From NCBI RefSeq assembly GCF_023612255.1, contig NZ_CP063231.1, positions 2,834,001 through 2,898,000 on the forward strand: a stretch of 64,000 bases of DNA, in the 5' to 3' direction. Of the stretch, positions 16,431 to 26,086 are shown piece after piece; the first letter of the stretch is position 1, and the number at the start of each line of letters is the position of its first letter. Origin of the DNA: Luteibacter flocculans (GTDB lineage: Bacteria; Pseudomonadota; Gammaproteobacteria; Xanthomonadales; Rhodanobacteraceae). The position numbers and the translations under genes were made by a program. A model generated the notes under the pieces. It had not been told where the DNA came from, searched no databases, and worked only from the letters and a program-made list of their open reading frames with translations.

Positions 16431-17849
16431 ATGTATTCCATCGACCAGATCTACATCGACGGCGCCTTCGTTCCGCCCCATGGCAGCGAGCGCTTCCCGC
16501 TTCACAGCCCTGCGACCGAAGCAGTGATCGGCACCGTACGCCTGGGCGACGAGGAAGATGCCCGTCGGGCCATTGCCGCGGCCAAGCGTGCGTTTCCCGC
16601 GTTTTCCCGCACGTCCGTCGACGAGCGCATCGCCCTGCTCCAACGCATGCACGACGCCGTGGCGGCGCGCGAGGACGAGCTCTTCGCCGCGATCGTCGAA
16701 GAATACGGCGCTCCCTCATCGCGCAGTCGCTGGATGGCTGCGCACGCCGCCAACGTGTTTCGCGATGCCATCGACACCTTGCGCGAGTTCGACTTCGAAC
16801 GGCGTATGGGCAGCGCCACCGTGGTGATGCAGCCGGTGGGCGTCGCTGCGCTCATTACGCCTTGGAACAGCAACGCCGGCTTCATCTGCGGCAAGCTCGC
16901 CGCCGCCATCGCGGCCGGCTGCACGGCGGTGATCAAACCCAGCGAAATGAGCGCACGACAAACCCAGATCGTCACCAAAGCCCTGCACGAGGCAGGCGCA
17001 GCTCCGGGCGTGTTCAACATCGTGACGGGCCGTGGCGATGTGGTCGGCGAGACGTTCGTCACCAGCCCGGACGTCGCGAAGATCTCGTTCACCGGGTCCA
17101 CGGCGGTCGGCAAGGGCATCGTCAGGGCGAGCGCCGAGACGCTGAAGCGCGTGACGCTCGAACTCGGCGGCAAGTCGCCCAGCGTGATCCTCGACGACGC
17201 GGACTTTGCGACCACGGTGCCCCTGGTGATCGCCGCAGGCTTCATGAACAGCGGCCAGGCCTGCATCGCCGGCACGCGCATCCTCGTGCCGCGCTCGCGG
17301 ATGGGCGAGTTCGAGGCACTGGCCAAGGCGGCGGTTGAAGCCACGGTCTCCGGCGACCCGGCCGATCCACGCACCGAGATCGGACCGATGGTCAGTGCCA
17401 AGCAGTGGGAACGCGTGCAGGGCTATATCCGCAAGGGCATCGAGGAAGGCGCCCGACTGCTCGTCGGCGGCGAAGGCCGGCCCGACGGCTACGACCGCGG
17501 CTGGCTCGTGCGCCCCACCGTGTTCACCGACGTGCGTAACGACATGACCATCGCCCGCGACGAGATCTTCGGGCCCGTGCTGTCGATCATTGGCTACGAC
17601 GACGAAGAGGACGCCATCGCGATCGCCAACGACACGGCCTATGGCCTGCAGGCCTATGTGCATTCCACGAACGCAGCACGCGCAGCTCGCGTGGCCGCGC
17701 GCATCGACGCCGGCCGGGTCATGGTCAACACGTTGACCCACGATCCCAAGGCGCCGTTCGGCGGCTTCAAGCAATCCGGCCTCGGCCGCGAATACGGACA
17801 CTTTGGGCTGGAGGCCTATCTGGAGCCGAAGGCGGTGCTGGGGCTCTGA
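16431..17849 (+). CDS. NAD(P)-dependent aldehyde dehydrogenase
   Basis: A 472-residue cytosolic aldehyde dehydrogenase. The nucleotide-binding region (ALITPWNSNAG, AVIKPSEMSA) is followed by the conserved SFTGSTAVGKGI loop. The catalytic residues are Glu244 in LELGGKSP and Cys278 in SGQACIAG, with EIFGPVLSI downstream. The family oxidises aldehydes to acids; the aldehyde used is unknown. Divergence from a LysR regulator suggests inducible expression by a small aromatic or aliphatic compound. The ATG at 16431 gives the usual family N-terminus. Confidence 0.92.
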   Translation: MYSIDQIYIDGAFVPPHGSERFPLHSPATEAVIGTVRLGDEEDARRAIAAAKRAFPAFSRTSVDERIALLQRMHDAVAAREDELFAAIVEEYGAPSSRSRWMAAHAANVFRDAIDTLREFDFERRMGSATVVMQPVGVAALITPWNSNAGFICGKLAAAIAAGCTAVIKPSEMSARQTQIVTKALHEAGAAPGVFNIVTGRGDVVGETFVTSPDVAKISFTGSTAVGKGIVRASAETLKRVTLELGGKSPSVILDDADFATTVPLVIAAGFMNSGQACIAGTRILVPRSRMGEFEALAKAAVEATVSGDPADPRTEIGPMVSAKQWERVQGYIRKGIEEGARLLVGGEGRPDGYDRGWLVRPTVFTDVRNDMTIARDEIFGPVLSIIGYDDEEDAIAIANDTAYGLQAYVHSTNAARAARVAARIDAGRVMVNTLTHDPKAPFGGFKQSGLGREYGHFGLEAYLEPKAVLGL

Positions 17850-17884
17850 TCGAGCTCCTACAACCGGCGTGCGTCTGATAACGT

Positions 17885-17908
17885 CCCCTGGGTCAATCAG
17901 CCCAGGGG
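17885..17908 (+). promoter_or_regulatory. Perfect hairpin overlapping the Shine-Dalgarno of the cyclophilin gene
   Basis: CCCCTGGG (17885-17892) and CCCAGGGG (17901-17908) form a perfect 8-bp stem around an 8-base loop, ending 5 bases before the ATG at 17914. The AGGGG that best serves as ribosome-binding site is inside the 3' arm. It could limit translation or act as a weak attenuator of the upstream transcript; there is no T tract, so it is not a standard terminator. Confidence 0.45.
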
Positions 17909-17913
17909 ATCTC

Positions 17914-18825
17914 ATGCTCGCCCGTACCTGTCTCGCTCTCGCTCTCCTGCTCGCCCTGCCCGCGCTGGCAGACGAAGCGAAGAAATCGCCCACGCCCAAG
18001 GAACTGCTGGCGAAGTCCACGTCGGCCGAATGGCGCACGCCCGATCCGCAGAACCTGGTCTACATGGACCTGCCGCAGGGCCGCGTCGTCATCGAACTGG
18101 CGCAGGACTGGTCGCCGCTGCATGCCGCGAACATCCGCACCCTGATCCGCGAGCATTATTTCGACGGTACGCAGATCATCCGCGTGCAGGACAACTTCGT
18201 CACCCAATGGGGCGACCCCGACGGGGACGACAAGAAAAAGGCGAAGAGCCTCGGCACCGCGAAGGAAACCCTCGCCTCCGAGTTCACCCGCAAGGATGGC
18301 AAGCCCTACCCCTTCACGAAGCTGCAGGACGGCGACGTGTACGCGCCCGAGGTCGGATTCTCGGATGGCTTCCCCGTGGCACGTGACGGCAAGGGCGAGG
18401 CGTGGATCACACACTGCTACGGCACGGTGGGCGTCGCTCGCGACACCGGTGCCGAGAGCGGCAACGGCAGCTCGCTCTACGCAATCATCGGCCAGGCGCC
18501 GCGCAATCTCGACCGCAACCTGGCCGTGGCCGGTAAGGTCATCAAGGGCATGGAGATTCTTTCGGCCTACCCGCGCGGCGGCGAGCCCATGGGGTTCTAC
18601 GACAAGCCCGGGCAACGCGTGATGATCAAGAGCGTGCGCCTCGCGGCGGACGTACCGGAAGCCGAACGCACGCCGATTCAAGTGCTGCGCACGGACAGCA
18701 AGACCTTCGCCGCCGTGGTCGAAGCCAAGCGCAACCGCCGCGACGACTTCTACACCCGCCCCGCCGGCAAGATCGACCTGTGCAACATCAGCGTGCCGGT
18801 GCGCGACCCGTCGAAGAAACCCTGA
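17914..18825 (+). CDS. Cyclophilin-type peptidyl-prolyl isomerase, exported
   Basis: A 303-residue protein with a signal peptide (MLARTCLALALLLALPALA) and therefore probably periplasmic. The cyclophilin core runs from about residue 47: VYMDLPQGRVVIELAQDWSP, then REHYFDGTQIIRVQDNFVTQWGDP, the catalytic-face segment. A YGTVGVARD segment follows, with SGNGSSLYAIIGQAPRNLDRNLAVAGKVIKGMEIL. The loops are longer than in PpiA and the C-terminus has an extra 70 residues. It assists folding by proline cis/trans isomerisation. The ribosome-binding site lies in a hairpin. Confidence 0.9.
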   Translation: MLARTCLALALLLALPALADEAKKSPTPKELLAKSTSAEWRTPDPQNLVYMDLPQGRVVIELAQDWSPLHAANIRTLIREHYFDGTQIIRVQDNFVTQWGDPDGDDKKKAKSLGTAKETLASEFTRKDGKPYPFTKLQDGDVYAPEVGFSDGFPVARDGKGEAWITHCYGTVGVARDTGAESGNGSSLYAIIGQAPRNLDRNLAVAGKVIKGMEILSAYPRGGEPMGFYDKPGQRVMIKSVRLAADVPEAERTPIQVLRTDSKTFAAVVEAKRNRRDDFYTRPAGKIDLCNISVPVRDPSKKP

Positions 18826-18833
18826 TACCTGTT

Positions 18834-19240
18834 GTGGGAGCCGCTATAGCGGCGAGAAGCCAAAGCACCGGTGGGAACCAGCCTGCTGGCGATAACCCAA
18901 AGCACCGATGGGAGCCAGCCTGCTGCGATAACCCAAAGCACCGGTGGGAGCCAGCCTGCTGCGATAACCCAAAGCACCGGTGGGAGCCAGCCTGCTGCGA
19001 TAACCCAAAGCACCGGTGGGAGCCAGCCTGCTGCGATAACCCAAAGCACCGGTGGGAGCCAGCCTGCTGCGATAACCCAAAGCACCGGTGGGAGCCAGCC
19101 TGCTGCGATAACCCAAAGCACCGGTGGGAGCCAGCCTGCTGGCGATAAGCCAACGGAGCGATGAAGCGGCCGAGGCAGATTCCCATCGCCACCAGGGTGG
19201 CCGCCACCGGCAAGCTCCATCACCACCAGGCTGCCCCCCC
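18834..19240. repeat. Tandem REP array, 36-bp period
   Basis: One CCGCTATAGCGG-type REP at 18834 is followed by eight head-to-tail copies of the CCAGCCTGCTGG type starting at 18871, 18908, 18944, 18980, 19016, 19052, 19088 and 19124. Copies are spaced 37 bp once and then 36 bp exactly. The six middle copies have lost one G in the palindrome (CTGCTGCG instead of CTGCTGGCG), while the first and last keep it. Each unit carries the same linker, ATAACCCAAAGCACCG. A degenerate inverted copy lies after the array at about 19180-19215. The region fills the gap between the cyclophilin and DUF3014 genes. Confidence 0.9.
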
Positions 19241-19244
19241 ACAA

Positions 19245-20102
19245 CTACCCCGCCGACGCGCCAGCAGGCGCGTCGGCCACAATCGCCTCGCGCAGCGCCC
19301 GCAGCTTCTCCTTCAACTTCGCCTCATTGGCCTTGCCCACGCGAATCATGAATTTCTGTCCCACCGACAGTTGCTCATAGTTCGGATCCGCGTACACGTA
19401 ACCCACTTTCGCTGGAATCAATTGCAGCTTGCCTTTGGGCTCCGGCGCGGCCAGCAAGTGATCGATCACCTCGATCAGGCGGTCGTTGAAATACCCGCCC
19501 GTGCCGAGGTCGCGGTAGGCCTGCTGAAACAGCGGGTAGTTGCGCTTGTACCAGGCTGCGGCGGCCTGCGGGTTCATCCGGTCCGCCACGTACATGTAGG
19601 TTTCATAGCGATCGAGGTTCTTCTTCGACTCGACGAACATGCCGTCGTCGGACTGCACCTGGAAACGTCCCGTGGGCGTGCGCAACGGCAGCACGTTCAT
19701 GCCGACCGTCTGCTTCGGCAACGCATCGATGGTGGATACCATGCGCGACACGATGGCGTCCTGGCGCAACAGCGATTTCAGTGCGTCGTCGCTGGTGAGC
19801 GCGAGCAAGCCCGCAAGGATGGCGTCGTCGCTCTGGTCCAGCGCCGGGAGCGATGCGGACCCCGCCGACGCGGGATCGACCGGATGCAGCGGAGCCGGCG
19901 CGTCGTGCCCGATGGGTTGTGAAGCCGCAGCGGTTGATGCGGCCTCCGCGGCCGGCGCCGTCACCGCGTCCCTCGCTTGCTTCTCGCGATACACGAAGAT
20001 GCCAACGGCGACGGCAATCGCCACGACCAGCAAACCTGCGACCCATTTCGAACCCGACGACTGACTGCTCAACGTACCGCTCCCGCAACGACCAAGGCCC
20101 AT
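19245..20102 (-). CDS. DUF3014 domain-containing membrane-anchored protein
   Basis: A 285-residue protein with a short N-terminus, one membrane helix (VAGLLVVAIAVAVGIFVY, about 21-38), an Ala/Pro-rich linker and a C-terminal globular domain of about 200 residues (PALDQSDDAILAGLLAL through QLSVGQKFMIRVGKANEAKLKEKL) that matches DUF3014. Function is not known. The last codons form a perfect 11-bp hairpin (GCCGACGCGCC / GGCGCGTCGGC, 19252-19277) without a T run. It is divergent from the ubiquitin-like gene across a 234-bp gap, which is visibly richer in A and T and holds no further gene that I can support. Confidence 0.82.
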   Translation of the reverse strand: MGLGRCGSGTLSSQSSGSKWVAGLLVVAIAVAVGIFVYREKQARDAVTAPAAEAASTAAASQPIGHDAPAPLHPVDPASAGSASLPALDQSDDAILAGLLALTSDDALKSLLRQDAIVSRMVSTIDALPKQTVGMNVLPLRTPTGRFQVQSDDGMFVESKKNLDRYETYMYVADRMNPQAAAAWYKRNYPLFQQAYRDLGTGGYFNDRLIEVIDHLLAAPEPKGKLQLIPAKVGYVYADPNYEQLSVGQKFMIRVGKANEAKLKEKLRALREAIVADAPAGASAG

Positions 20103-20336
20103 GGGACTACGAATGGCGGGTCGAGTTCAAACTAACGCCGATGCAGCGCCCTCATGGGACCACACAATAATGGCCACGACGGGTACGTTGAGAGGGCAAA
20201 TCAGCGTTTGGCGTAGCCGAATCGCAAGTTTGCTTCCAGCTCCCGTAAATATCGGCGGTGCAAGTTGCGCATTACCGTGAATTAACGGGTTCCGGCGTAA
20301 GAAGAACACACGGAGCACTACCACAAGGAAGCGAAA

Positions 20337-20564
20337 ATGAATATCTACATCAAAACGATAACGGGTAAGACCTTTACGCTGGAGGTCGAACCGAGCGACA
20401 CCATCGAAAATGTCAAACAAAAGATAGCCGATCAGGAAGGTATCGCTGTACCAATTCAGCGGCTCATCTTCGCCGGGAAACTACTCGAAGACCTTCGCAC
20501 CCTCGCCGACTACAACATCCAGAAAGAAAGCACCCTACACCTAGTCCAGCGCCTAGAGAGTTGA
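20337..20564 (+). CDS. Ubiquitin homologue lacking the C-terminal Gly-Gly
   Basis: A 75-residue protein aligning without gaps to eukaryotic ubiquitin. Against human ubiquitin (recalled sequence) I count 57 of 75 identical positions, 76%. Identical blocks are [14 protein letters not shown] (14-27), QRLIFAGK (41-48) and [13 protein letters not shown] (58-70). Lys6, 11, 27, 29, 48 and 63 are kept and Lys33 is Gln. The Ile44 patch (Ile44, His68, Val70) is kept with Leu8 as Ile. The tail is VQRLES instead of VLRLRGG, so the diglycine needed for conjugation is absent. There is no signal peptide. AAGGAA lies 6 bases before the ATG. GC is 49% (112/228 by hand), well below its neighbours, which together with the eukaryote-like sequence suggests acquisition by transfer. 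The last 12 bases overlap the convergent M50-like gene. No E1, E2 or JAMM peptidase gene is nearby. Confidence 0.93.
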   Translation: MNIYIKTITGKTFTLEVEPSDTIENVKQKIADQEGIAVPIQRLIFAGKLLEDLRTLADYNIQKESTLHLVQRLES

Positions 20565-21668
20565 GACATTCCTACCAAAGAGCGTCTCCAGCAAGAGGCG
20601 CTCTCTTTGCGGCGACGCGCGTTCGATGCTCAACGCGGCTCGACGCAGGGTCTCACGCACCATCGCTTCGGTTTTTCGGGCGTCTCCCTCCAGCCAGGCA
20701 CGAAATGCGCCGCAACGCACCGGAAGGCACTCGTGTGCCCAACGCACCTGTCGCAGCATTTTACTATCCGGCAAGAGCGAGGCATCCCGATCCGCGGCAG
20801 CGCGCGAAAAAGCGATTTCCGCACGAACGTACAGGATCAGCTCCGCATAGGCTGAGCGAAGTGCGGCGTCCTTTGGCACGGCGGCGTCCAGAGCATGGCC
20901 CAGCGCGGCTGCCTCGCGCCATTCGCCGCGCTCTTGATGCAGGACGACCGCGCAATACACGGCATGCACCTCGCTCAGCCTGGCAAAGGCCGCCGCCTCA
21001 TCCTGTGGCAAGGCGGACAATAGCGTGCCCGAGATCAGCCGCGACAAGGCTCGCATACCGAGCAGGTCCGACTCGGCGGGCGGATGGCGCCACCAGCGCC
21101 ACGCGATGATGCCGTCGGTGTCCACCACGGCTTTTACGGGAAGCAGATTCACCAACGGCACCGCGCATACGCACAGCGCCACGCATAGCGCGATGGCGGC
21201 CTCGTCGCTGCGCACGAAAGCCAGCGCCGCGCCAAGTATCGACAGCAGCAGCACGTTCGCCGCAACACCGCCCAGGGCAAAGACGATGAAGGCGCGACGC
21301 CATGGCCTGTCCACGGCCGGCAGGGCCATTACGCTGCCCGTCGGGGTCTTGTGCGCGTAGCGTTTGATCCGGCATCGCCAGCCACGTTGCAGCGGCTCGA
21401 TCTCCAGCCACCACAGACGCACGCGCAACACCTGCATGCCGAGCTGTCGCGCCGCGACGTAATGGCCGATTTCATGCACCACGATCGAGACGACGAACGC
21501 GCCGATGAGCAACAGCAAGGGATGAAACCGGTGTAGCAACCCAAACCCGAGCAGCGCGACGATGAAGGCGAAGATCATGCCCAGATAGAGGTACATCACC
21601 ACCGTAAAGAACAGCCGCCACGCCGCTGATGGCTGCCACATCGACACCGCCAAACCGTCCTCCGCCAT
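20553..21668 (-). CDS. M50-type (site-2-protease-like) membrane metallopeptidase
   Basis: A 371-residue protein. Several hydrophobic segments occupy residues about 18-70 and 125-180. The zinc motif is His65-Glu66-x-x-His69 ([13 protein letters not shown]). The third ligand motif is NLLP (174-177) followed by VDTDG (Asp185), as in the M50 family. Residues 200-371 form a soluble, helix-rich, possibly TPR-like region. Family members cut substrates within the membrane. It lies last in a minus-strand run after icmF and the SGNH-like gene (62 bp gap), and its 3' end overlaps the convergent ubiquitin-like gene by 12 bp. The substrate is unknown. Confidence 0.8.
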   Translation of the reverse strand: MAEDGLAVSMWQPSAAWRLFFTVVMYLYLGMIFAFIVALLGFGLLHRFHPLLLLIGAFVVSIVVHEIGHYVAARQLGMQVLRVRLWWLEIEPLQRGWRCRIKRYAHKTPTGSVMALPAVDRPWRRAFIVFALGGVAANVLLLSILGAALAFVRSDEAAIALCVALCVCAVPLVNLLPVKAVVDTDGIIAWRWWRHPPAESDLLGMRALSRLISGTLLSALPQDEAAAFARLSEVHAVYCAVVLHQERGEWREAAALGHALDAAVPKDAALRSAYAELILYVRAEIAFSRAAADRDASLLPDSKMLRQVRWAHECLPVRCGAFRAWLEGDARKTEAMVRETLRRAALSIERASPQRERLLLETLFGRNVSTL

Positions 21669-21730
21669 ACATCCGCCCCTGCTTGCCCGGCCGTTAGCCT
21701 AGCAGCACGGATTGAGCGCAAGCGCGTGCG

Positions 21731-22495
21731 TCAGCCGCCCACCAGCACCGGCACGGCATCCTCGGTGACGAGACAGGTCCGCGGCGTCGCCGAGGTATCG
21801 ATGTGCAACACGCCGTCCGGCTTCGGCGCATGATAGTGCAGCTCGCCGGCTACGCACGGCGCGGCCGCAGGCATCACATGAAAGATGGCACGCCATGTGC
21901 GCAACGCCATCATGGCCGTGGTGGCATAACCGGGATGCTGACCGTCCGCATGTGTCCACGCCATCTCAGGACGCGTCAACATGAGCTTCCGGCGCGGCTT
22001 GGCGATCTCGATGTACGTAGCGTCGCTCGCCTTGGCAATGGCCCTCTCCCCAAATTCCAGCGCTTCGTTCGTCTCTTTGCTGGATTGCCAGGTGCCTAGA
22101 TAGAACACGCGTGCACCGCTGGCGCGCGCTCTGCGCGACAGCTCTCTGGCCGACTGCATCGCCGGCAAGCTGGCGGCATTGTTCTGCTGGCAGGCTGATG
22201 GGCAGAAGGCTTCGCCACCCCGTTCCTGAAGGACCACGTCCGTGTAGCCGCCCTCGGCCAGCGCGCGACTGACCGACGGATTGCCCGTTGCATCCGCCAG
22301 CGTGGCGCCGCCACTGGCAATCATGTCGACCTGGATATGTGTCCCCGGTAGCGCAAGAGAGGCAAACGCATTGGGCAGGTCGTTGACATAGGTGAGGCTG
22401 TTGCCGATGAAGAGCACGCGACGTACCTGCTCATCGGCCCACGCCGTAGAAACCGTCAACGCGGCCAGGAGAACGACGAGCAAACGTCGACTCAC
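21731..22495 (-). CDS. SGNH/GDSL-like exported hydrolase-like protein
   Basis: A 254-residue protein. The GTG start at 22495 puts a signal peptide (SRRLLVVLLAALTVSTAWA) at the N-terminus. The mature part opens with RRVLFIGNSLTYVNDLP, resembling SGNH block I (GNSLT for GDSLS), and has DVVLQERGGEAF and HADGQHPGYA, resembling the block V Asp/His. The hydrolase fold is likely but activity is not proven. It follows icmF by 46 bp on the same strand. Confidence 0.7.
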   Translation of the reverse strand: MSRRLLVVLLAALTVSTAWADEQVRRVLFIGNSLTYVNDLPNAFASLALPGTHIQVDMIASGGATLADATGNPSVSRALAEGGYTDVVLQERGGEAFCPSACQQNNAASLPAMQSARELSRRARASGARVFYLGTWQSSKETNEALEFGERAIAKASDATYIEIAKPRRKLMLTRPEMAWTHADGQHPGYATTAMMALRTWRAIFHVMPAAAPCVAGELHYHAPKPDGVLHIDTSATPRTCLVTEDAVPVLVGG

Positions 22496-22541
22496 GCGAA
22501 CGCCTGAACAGGGTTCCCGCTCGAAGCGGTAACCCTGACCA

Positions 22542-25500
22542 TCACATGTTGCGCCGATACTCGCCACCCACGTCGTAGAGCGCGTGGCTGATCTGGCCGA
22601 GCGAGTTGTTCTGCACGGCTTCCATCAGTTGCTCGAAGACGTTGCGGCGGTCGCGTGCGGTTTTCTGCAGGACCTTGAGGCTCTCGGGAGCCAGGCTGTT
22701 GCGGGCCTTGCCGAAGAGCCGCACGTTGTCGATCTGCTGGCCCTTTTCTTCCTCGGTGGAACGGATCAGCTCGATTTCCGTGGCGATCTCGCCGCCATGG
22801 TCCTTCGGCAGGAACGTGTTCACGCCGATGAGCGGCAGCGTACCGTCGTGCTTCAGGTGTTCGTAGTACATCGATTCTTCCTGAATCTTGCCGCGCTGGT
22901 ACATCGTGTCCATCGCGCCGAGCACGCCGCCGCGCTCGCTGATCGCCTCGAACTCCTTGTACACGGCCTCTTCCACGAGGTCGGTCAGTTCGTCGACGAC
23001 GAAGCTGCCCTGCCACGGGTTCTCGTTGAAGTTGAGGCCCAGCTCGCGATTGATGATGAGCTGAATCGCCACCGCGCGACGCACGCTTTCCTCGGTCGGC
23101 GTGGTGATCGCCTCGTCGTATGCGTTGGTATGCAGGCTGTTGCAGTTGTCGAACAGCGCGTAAAGCGCCTGCAAGGTCGTGCGGATGTCATTGAACTGGA
23201 TCTCCTGCGCGTGCAGCGAGCGGCCCGACGTCTGGATGTGGTACTTCAGCATCTGGCTGCGCGCACTGGCGCCGTAGCGCTCGCGCATGGCGCGGGCCCA
23301 GATGCGGCGGGCCACACGGCCGATCACCGTGTATTCCGGGTCCATGCCGTTGGAGAAGAAGAACGACAGGTTGGGCGCGAAGTCGTCGATCTTCATGCCA
23401 CGTGCGAGGTAGTACTCGACGATGGTGAAGCCGTTCGACAAGGTGAAGGCCAACTGGCTGATCGGGTTCGCGCCGGCTTCGGCGATGTGGTAGCCGGAGA
23501 TCGACACCGAGTAGAAATTGCGCACCTTGTGATCGACGAAGTACTGCTGGATGTCGCCCATCATGCGCAAGGCGAATTCAGTGCTGAAGATGCAGGTGTT
23601 CTGCGCCTGATCTTCCTTCAGGATGTCCGCCTGCACCGTGCCGCGCACGGTAGCGAGCGTGTACGCCTTGATCCGTGCATAGGTCTCGGCATCGACCACT
23701 TCCGCGCCCGACACGCCGAGCAGGCCAAGACCGAGGCCATCGTTACCCTTAGGCAGCTCACCGTGATAGCGCGGACGGTTGCCGTCCGGATACAGCTCGG
23801 CGATGCGCTTGTTGGCCGCTTCCCAGCGCGAGGCGTCCTCGTTGAGGTACTTCTCGACGTTCTGGTCGATCGCCGTGTTCATGAACATGGCGAGGATGAT
23901 CGGCGCGGGGCCGTTGATCGTCATCGACACGGAGGTCGTCGGTGCGGACAGATCGAAGCCGGAGTACAGCTTCTTCATGTCGTCAAGCGTCGCGATGGAG
24001 ACGCCCGAATTACCGATCTTGCCGTAGATGTCGGGGCGCGGCGCCGGATCTTCGCCGTAGAGCGTGACCGAGTCGAATGCCGTGGACAGGCGTGCTGCGC
24101 CACCGCCAAGCGACAAGTAATGGAAACGGCGATTGGTCCGTTCAGGTGTGCCCTCGCCCGCGAACATGCGGGTGGGATCCTCGCCTGCGCGACGATACGG
24201 AAACACGCCGCCGGTGTACGGGTAATGCCCCGGAAGGTTCTCACGCATCAGGAACGACAGCAGGTCGCCCCAATCCTTCGTCTTCGGCGGCGACACCTTG
24301 GGAATCTTCTGGTGGCTCAGCGATTCGCGGTAGTTCTCCACGCGGATCACCTTGTCACGCACCTGATACTCGTTGAATTCGGCGGTGACCGATTCGAAGC
24401 GTGCCGGCCACTCGCGCAGCAGGCCGATGGCCTCGCTCGACAGCTCGCGCACCGCTTCGTTGTAGCGCTGGCGCAAGGTCGCCAGCGAGCGGTCGCCGCT
24501 GACGGTAAGCAGGCCGTGATCGTAGAGATCGAGCGCACGCGGCAGCGCCTCGTCGCCGATGTCCTTCAGCGACTCGTAGTAATGCTGCGCTTTGCTGGCC
24601 GCCTCGGCCTGCTTCGCGATGGCGCCGTTGACGCCACGCCCCTGCTCCGCGATCTCGGCCAGGTAGCGCACGCGCTGACCGGGAATCAGCACCGTGGCCC
24701 GCGGCTCGCGCAGGGTCGTATCGACATCGGGCGTCCACGCCGACTCTGGCAAGGCGAGCTTGTCGCGCAGCAGACGGCACAGGTTGGCGAACATCCAGGT
24801 CACACCCGGATCGTTGAACTGACTCGCGATCGTCGGGTACACCGGCACGGCGTCGTCGGCGAGCTGGAACGCCACGCGGTTGCGCTTCCACTGCTTGCGC
24901 ACGTCGCGCAGGGCATCTTCGGCGCCGCGTTTGTCGAACTTGTTGAGGACCACCAGCTCGGCGAAGTCGAGCATATCGATCTTTTCGAGCTGGCTCGCCG
25001 CGCCGTACTCGCTGGTCATCACGTAGACCGGGAAATCGACGAGGTCCACGATCTCCGAATCGCTCTGACCGATACCCGCGGTCTCCACGATCACCAGGTC
25101 ATAGGCCTGTGACTTGAGGAAATCGATGCAGTCGTGCAGCACGACGGACGTGGCGGCATGCTGGCGGCGCGTCGCCATCGAACGCATGTAGACGCGAGGG
25201 CTACGCAGCGAGTTCATGCGGATGCGGTCGCCCAGTAGCGCACCGCCGCTGCGGCGGCGCGTCGGATCGACGGCGAGCACGGCAATGCGCATCTGCGGGA
25301 ACGCCTGCAGGAAGCGCAGCAGCAGTTCGTCCACGACCGACGACTTGCCCGCACCGCCGGTACCGGTGAGACCCAGCACGGGCGTCTTGCCACCGGCGAG
25401 CTTCCACGCCTTGCGCAGACGGGCCAGTTCCTCGTCGCCGAGGCGATCTTCCTCGATAGCGGAGAGCATCGCGCCGATGGATATCTCGTCTTCCACCGAA

Positions 25501-25994
25501 GCGGTCGGTGGCGCGACAGTGACACGACGGCCTGCGGCTTCGCGCGTGCGGGCCATCACGTCTTCGATCATTTCCGTCAGACCGAGCTTCATGCCGTCGT
25601 TCGGGTGGTAGATGCGCTCCACCCCGTACGCCTGCAGTTCCTTGATTTCTTCCGGCGTGATCGTGCCGCCACCGCCGCCGAAAACGCGCACATGGCTCGC
25701 GCCGCGCTCGCGCAGCATGTCCACCATGTACTTGAAGTACTCGACATGGCCGCCCTGGTACGACGACAACGCGATGGCATCGGCGTCCTCTTGGAGGGCT
25801 GCACGCACCACGTCTTCCACCGAGCGGTTGTGGCCGAGGTGAATCACCTCTGCGCCCTGGCTCTGAATGATCCGCCGCATGATGTTGATGGCGGCATCGT
25901 GCCCGTCGAACAGGCTCGCCGCCGTGACAAAGCGCAGCGGCGTTGCCTCCGCGTCCGTGCTGCTGGCGGGAATGTGCTTGGGCTGCGAACTCAT
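22542..25994 (-). CDS. icmF: Fused isobutyryl-CoA mutase / GTPase IcmF
   Basis: A 1150-residue cytosolic adenosylcobalamin enzyme that interconverts isobutyryl-CoA and n-butyryl-CoA, with its own chaperone GTPase. The domain order is diagnostic. A B12-binding domain comes first, with the lower-ligand His32 in [13 protein letters not shown] MeaB-like G domain follows, with P-loop GTGGAGKSS at 211-219 and [14 protein letters not shown]. The large mutase domain comes last ([34 protein letters not shown]). No small mutase subunit is needed. It fits branched-chain amino-acid or fatty-acid carbon use, together with leucine dehydrogenase and isovaleryl-CoA dehydrogenase elsewhere in the window. It is slightly longer than typical because of linkers. 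Confidence 0.93.
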   Translation of the reverse strand: MSSQPKHIPASSTDAEATPLRFVTAASLFDGHDAAINIMRRIIQSQGAEVIHLGHNRSVEDVVRAALQEDADAIALSSYQGGHVEYFKYMVDMLRERGASHVRVFGGGGGTITPEEIKELQAYGVERIYHPNDGMKLGLTEMIEDVMARTREAAGRRVTVAPPTASVEDEISIGAMLSAIEEDRLGDEELARLRKAWKLAGGKTPVLGLTGTGGAGKSSVVDELLLRFLQAFPQMRIAVLAVDPTRRRSGGALLGDRIRMNSLRSPRVYMRSMATRRQHAATSVVLHDCIDFLKSQAYDLVIVETAGIGQSDSEIVDLVDFPVYVMTSEYGAASQLEKIDMLDFAELVVLNKFDKRGAEDALRDVRKQWKRNRVAFQLADDAVPVYPTIASQFNDPGVTWMFANLCRLLRDKLALPESAWTPDVDTTLREPRATVLIPGQRVRYLAEIAEQGRGVNGAIAKQAEAASKAQHYYESLKDIGDEALPRALDLYDHGLLTVSGDRSLATLRQRYNEAVRELSSEAIGLLREWPARFESVTAEFNEYQVRDKVIRVENYRESLSHQKIPKVSPPKTKDWGDLLSFLMRENLPGHYPYTGGVFPYRRAGEDPTRMFAGEGTPERTNRRFHYLSLGGGAARLSTAFDSVTLYGEDPAPRPDIYGKIGNSGVSIATLDDMKKLYSGFDLSAPTTSVSMTINGPAPIILAMFMNTAIDQNVEKYLNEDASRWEAANKRIAELYPDGNRPRYHGELPKGNDGLGLGLLGVSGAEVVDAETYARIKAYTLATVRGTVQADILKEDQAQNTCIFSTEFALRMMGDIQQYFVDHKVRNFYSVSISGYHIAEAGANPISQLAFTLSNGFTIVEYYLARGMKIDDFAPNLSFFFSNGMDPEYTVIGRVARRIWARAMRERYGASARSQMLKYHIQTSGRSLHAQEIQFNDIRTTLQALYALFDNCNSLHTNAYDEAITTPTEESVRRAVAIQLIINRELGLNFNENPWQGSFVVDELTDLVEEAVYKEFEAISERGGVLGAMDTMYQRGKIQEESMYYEHLKHDGTLPLIGVNTFLPKDHGGEIATEIELIRSTEEEKGQQIDNVRLFGKARNSLAPESLKVLQKTARDRRNVFEQLMEAVQNNSLGQISHALYDVGGEYRRNM

Positions 25995-26086
25995 GGGAAC
26001 TCCGGGGAAGACGGCAACGGCGTGGGGAACCCCGGAATTCTACTGCGCGGGCGTCACCGCCCCATGCTGCGGCGCAACGCGAGTGC

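Noticed and set aside
18871-19160. Open frames through the tandem repeat array on both strands, and a CRISPR-like look
   Set aside because: The 36-bp period is a multiple of three, so all frames stay open by chance. There are no unique spacers between repeats and no cas genes; the units are REP palindromes.
20127-20420. A 97-codon minus-strand frame overlapping the ubiquitin-like gene start
   Set aside because: No ribosome-binding site or family resemblance; it overlaps a convincing ubiquitin homologue and arises from the lower-GC segment.
20337-22495. A complete bacterial ubiquitin-conjugation (Bil or 6A-6E type) operon
   Set aside because: No E1, E2 or JAMM deubiquitinase gene is present. 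The neighbours are an M50-type protease and an SGNH-like protein, and the ubiquitin lacks Gly-Gly.
22584-25112. An 842-codon open frame antisense to icmF
   Set aside because: It is the mirror of a strongly conserved, complete icmF; composition is typical of antisense frames in GC-rich genes.
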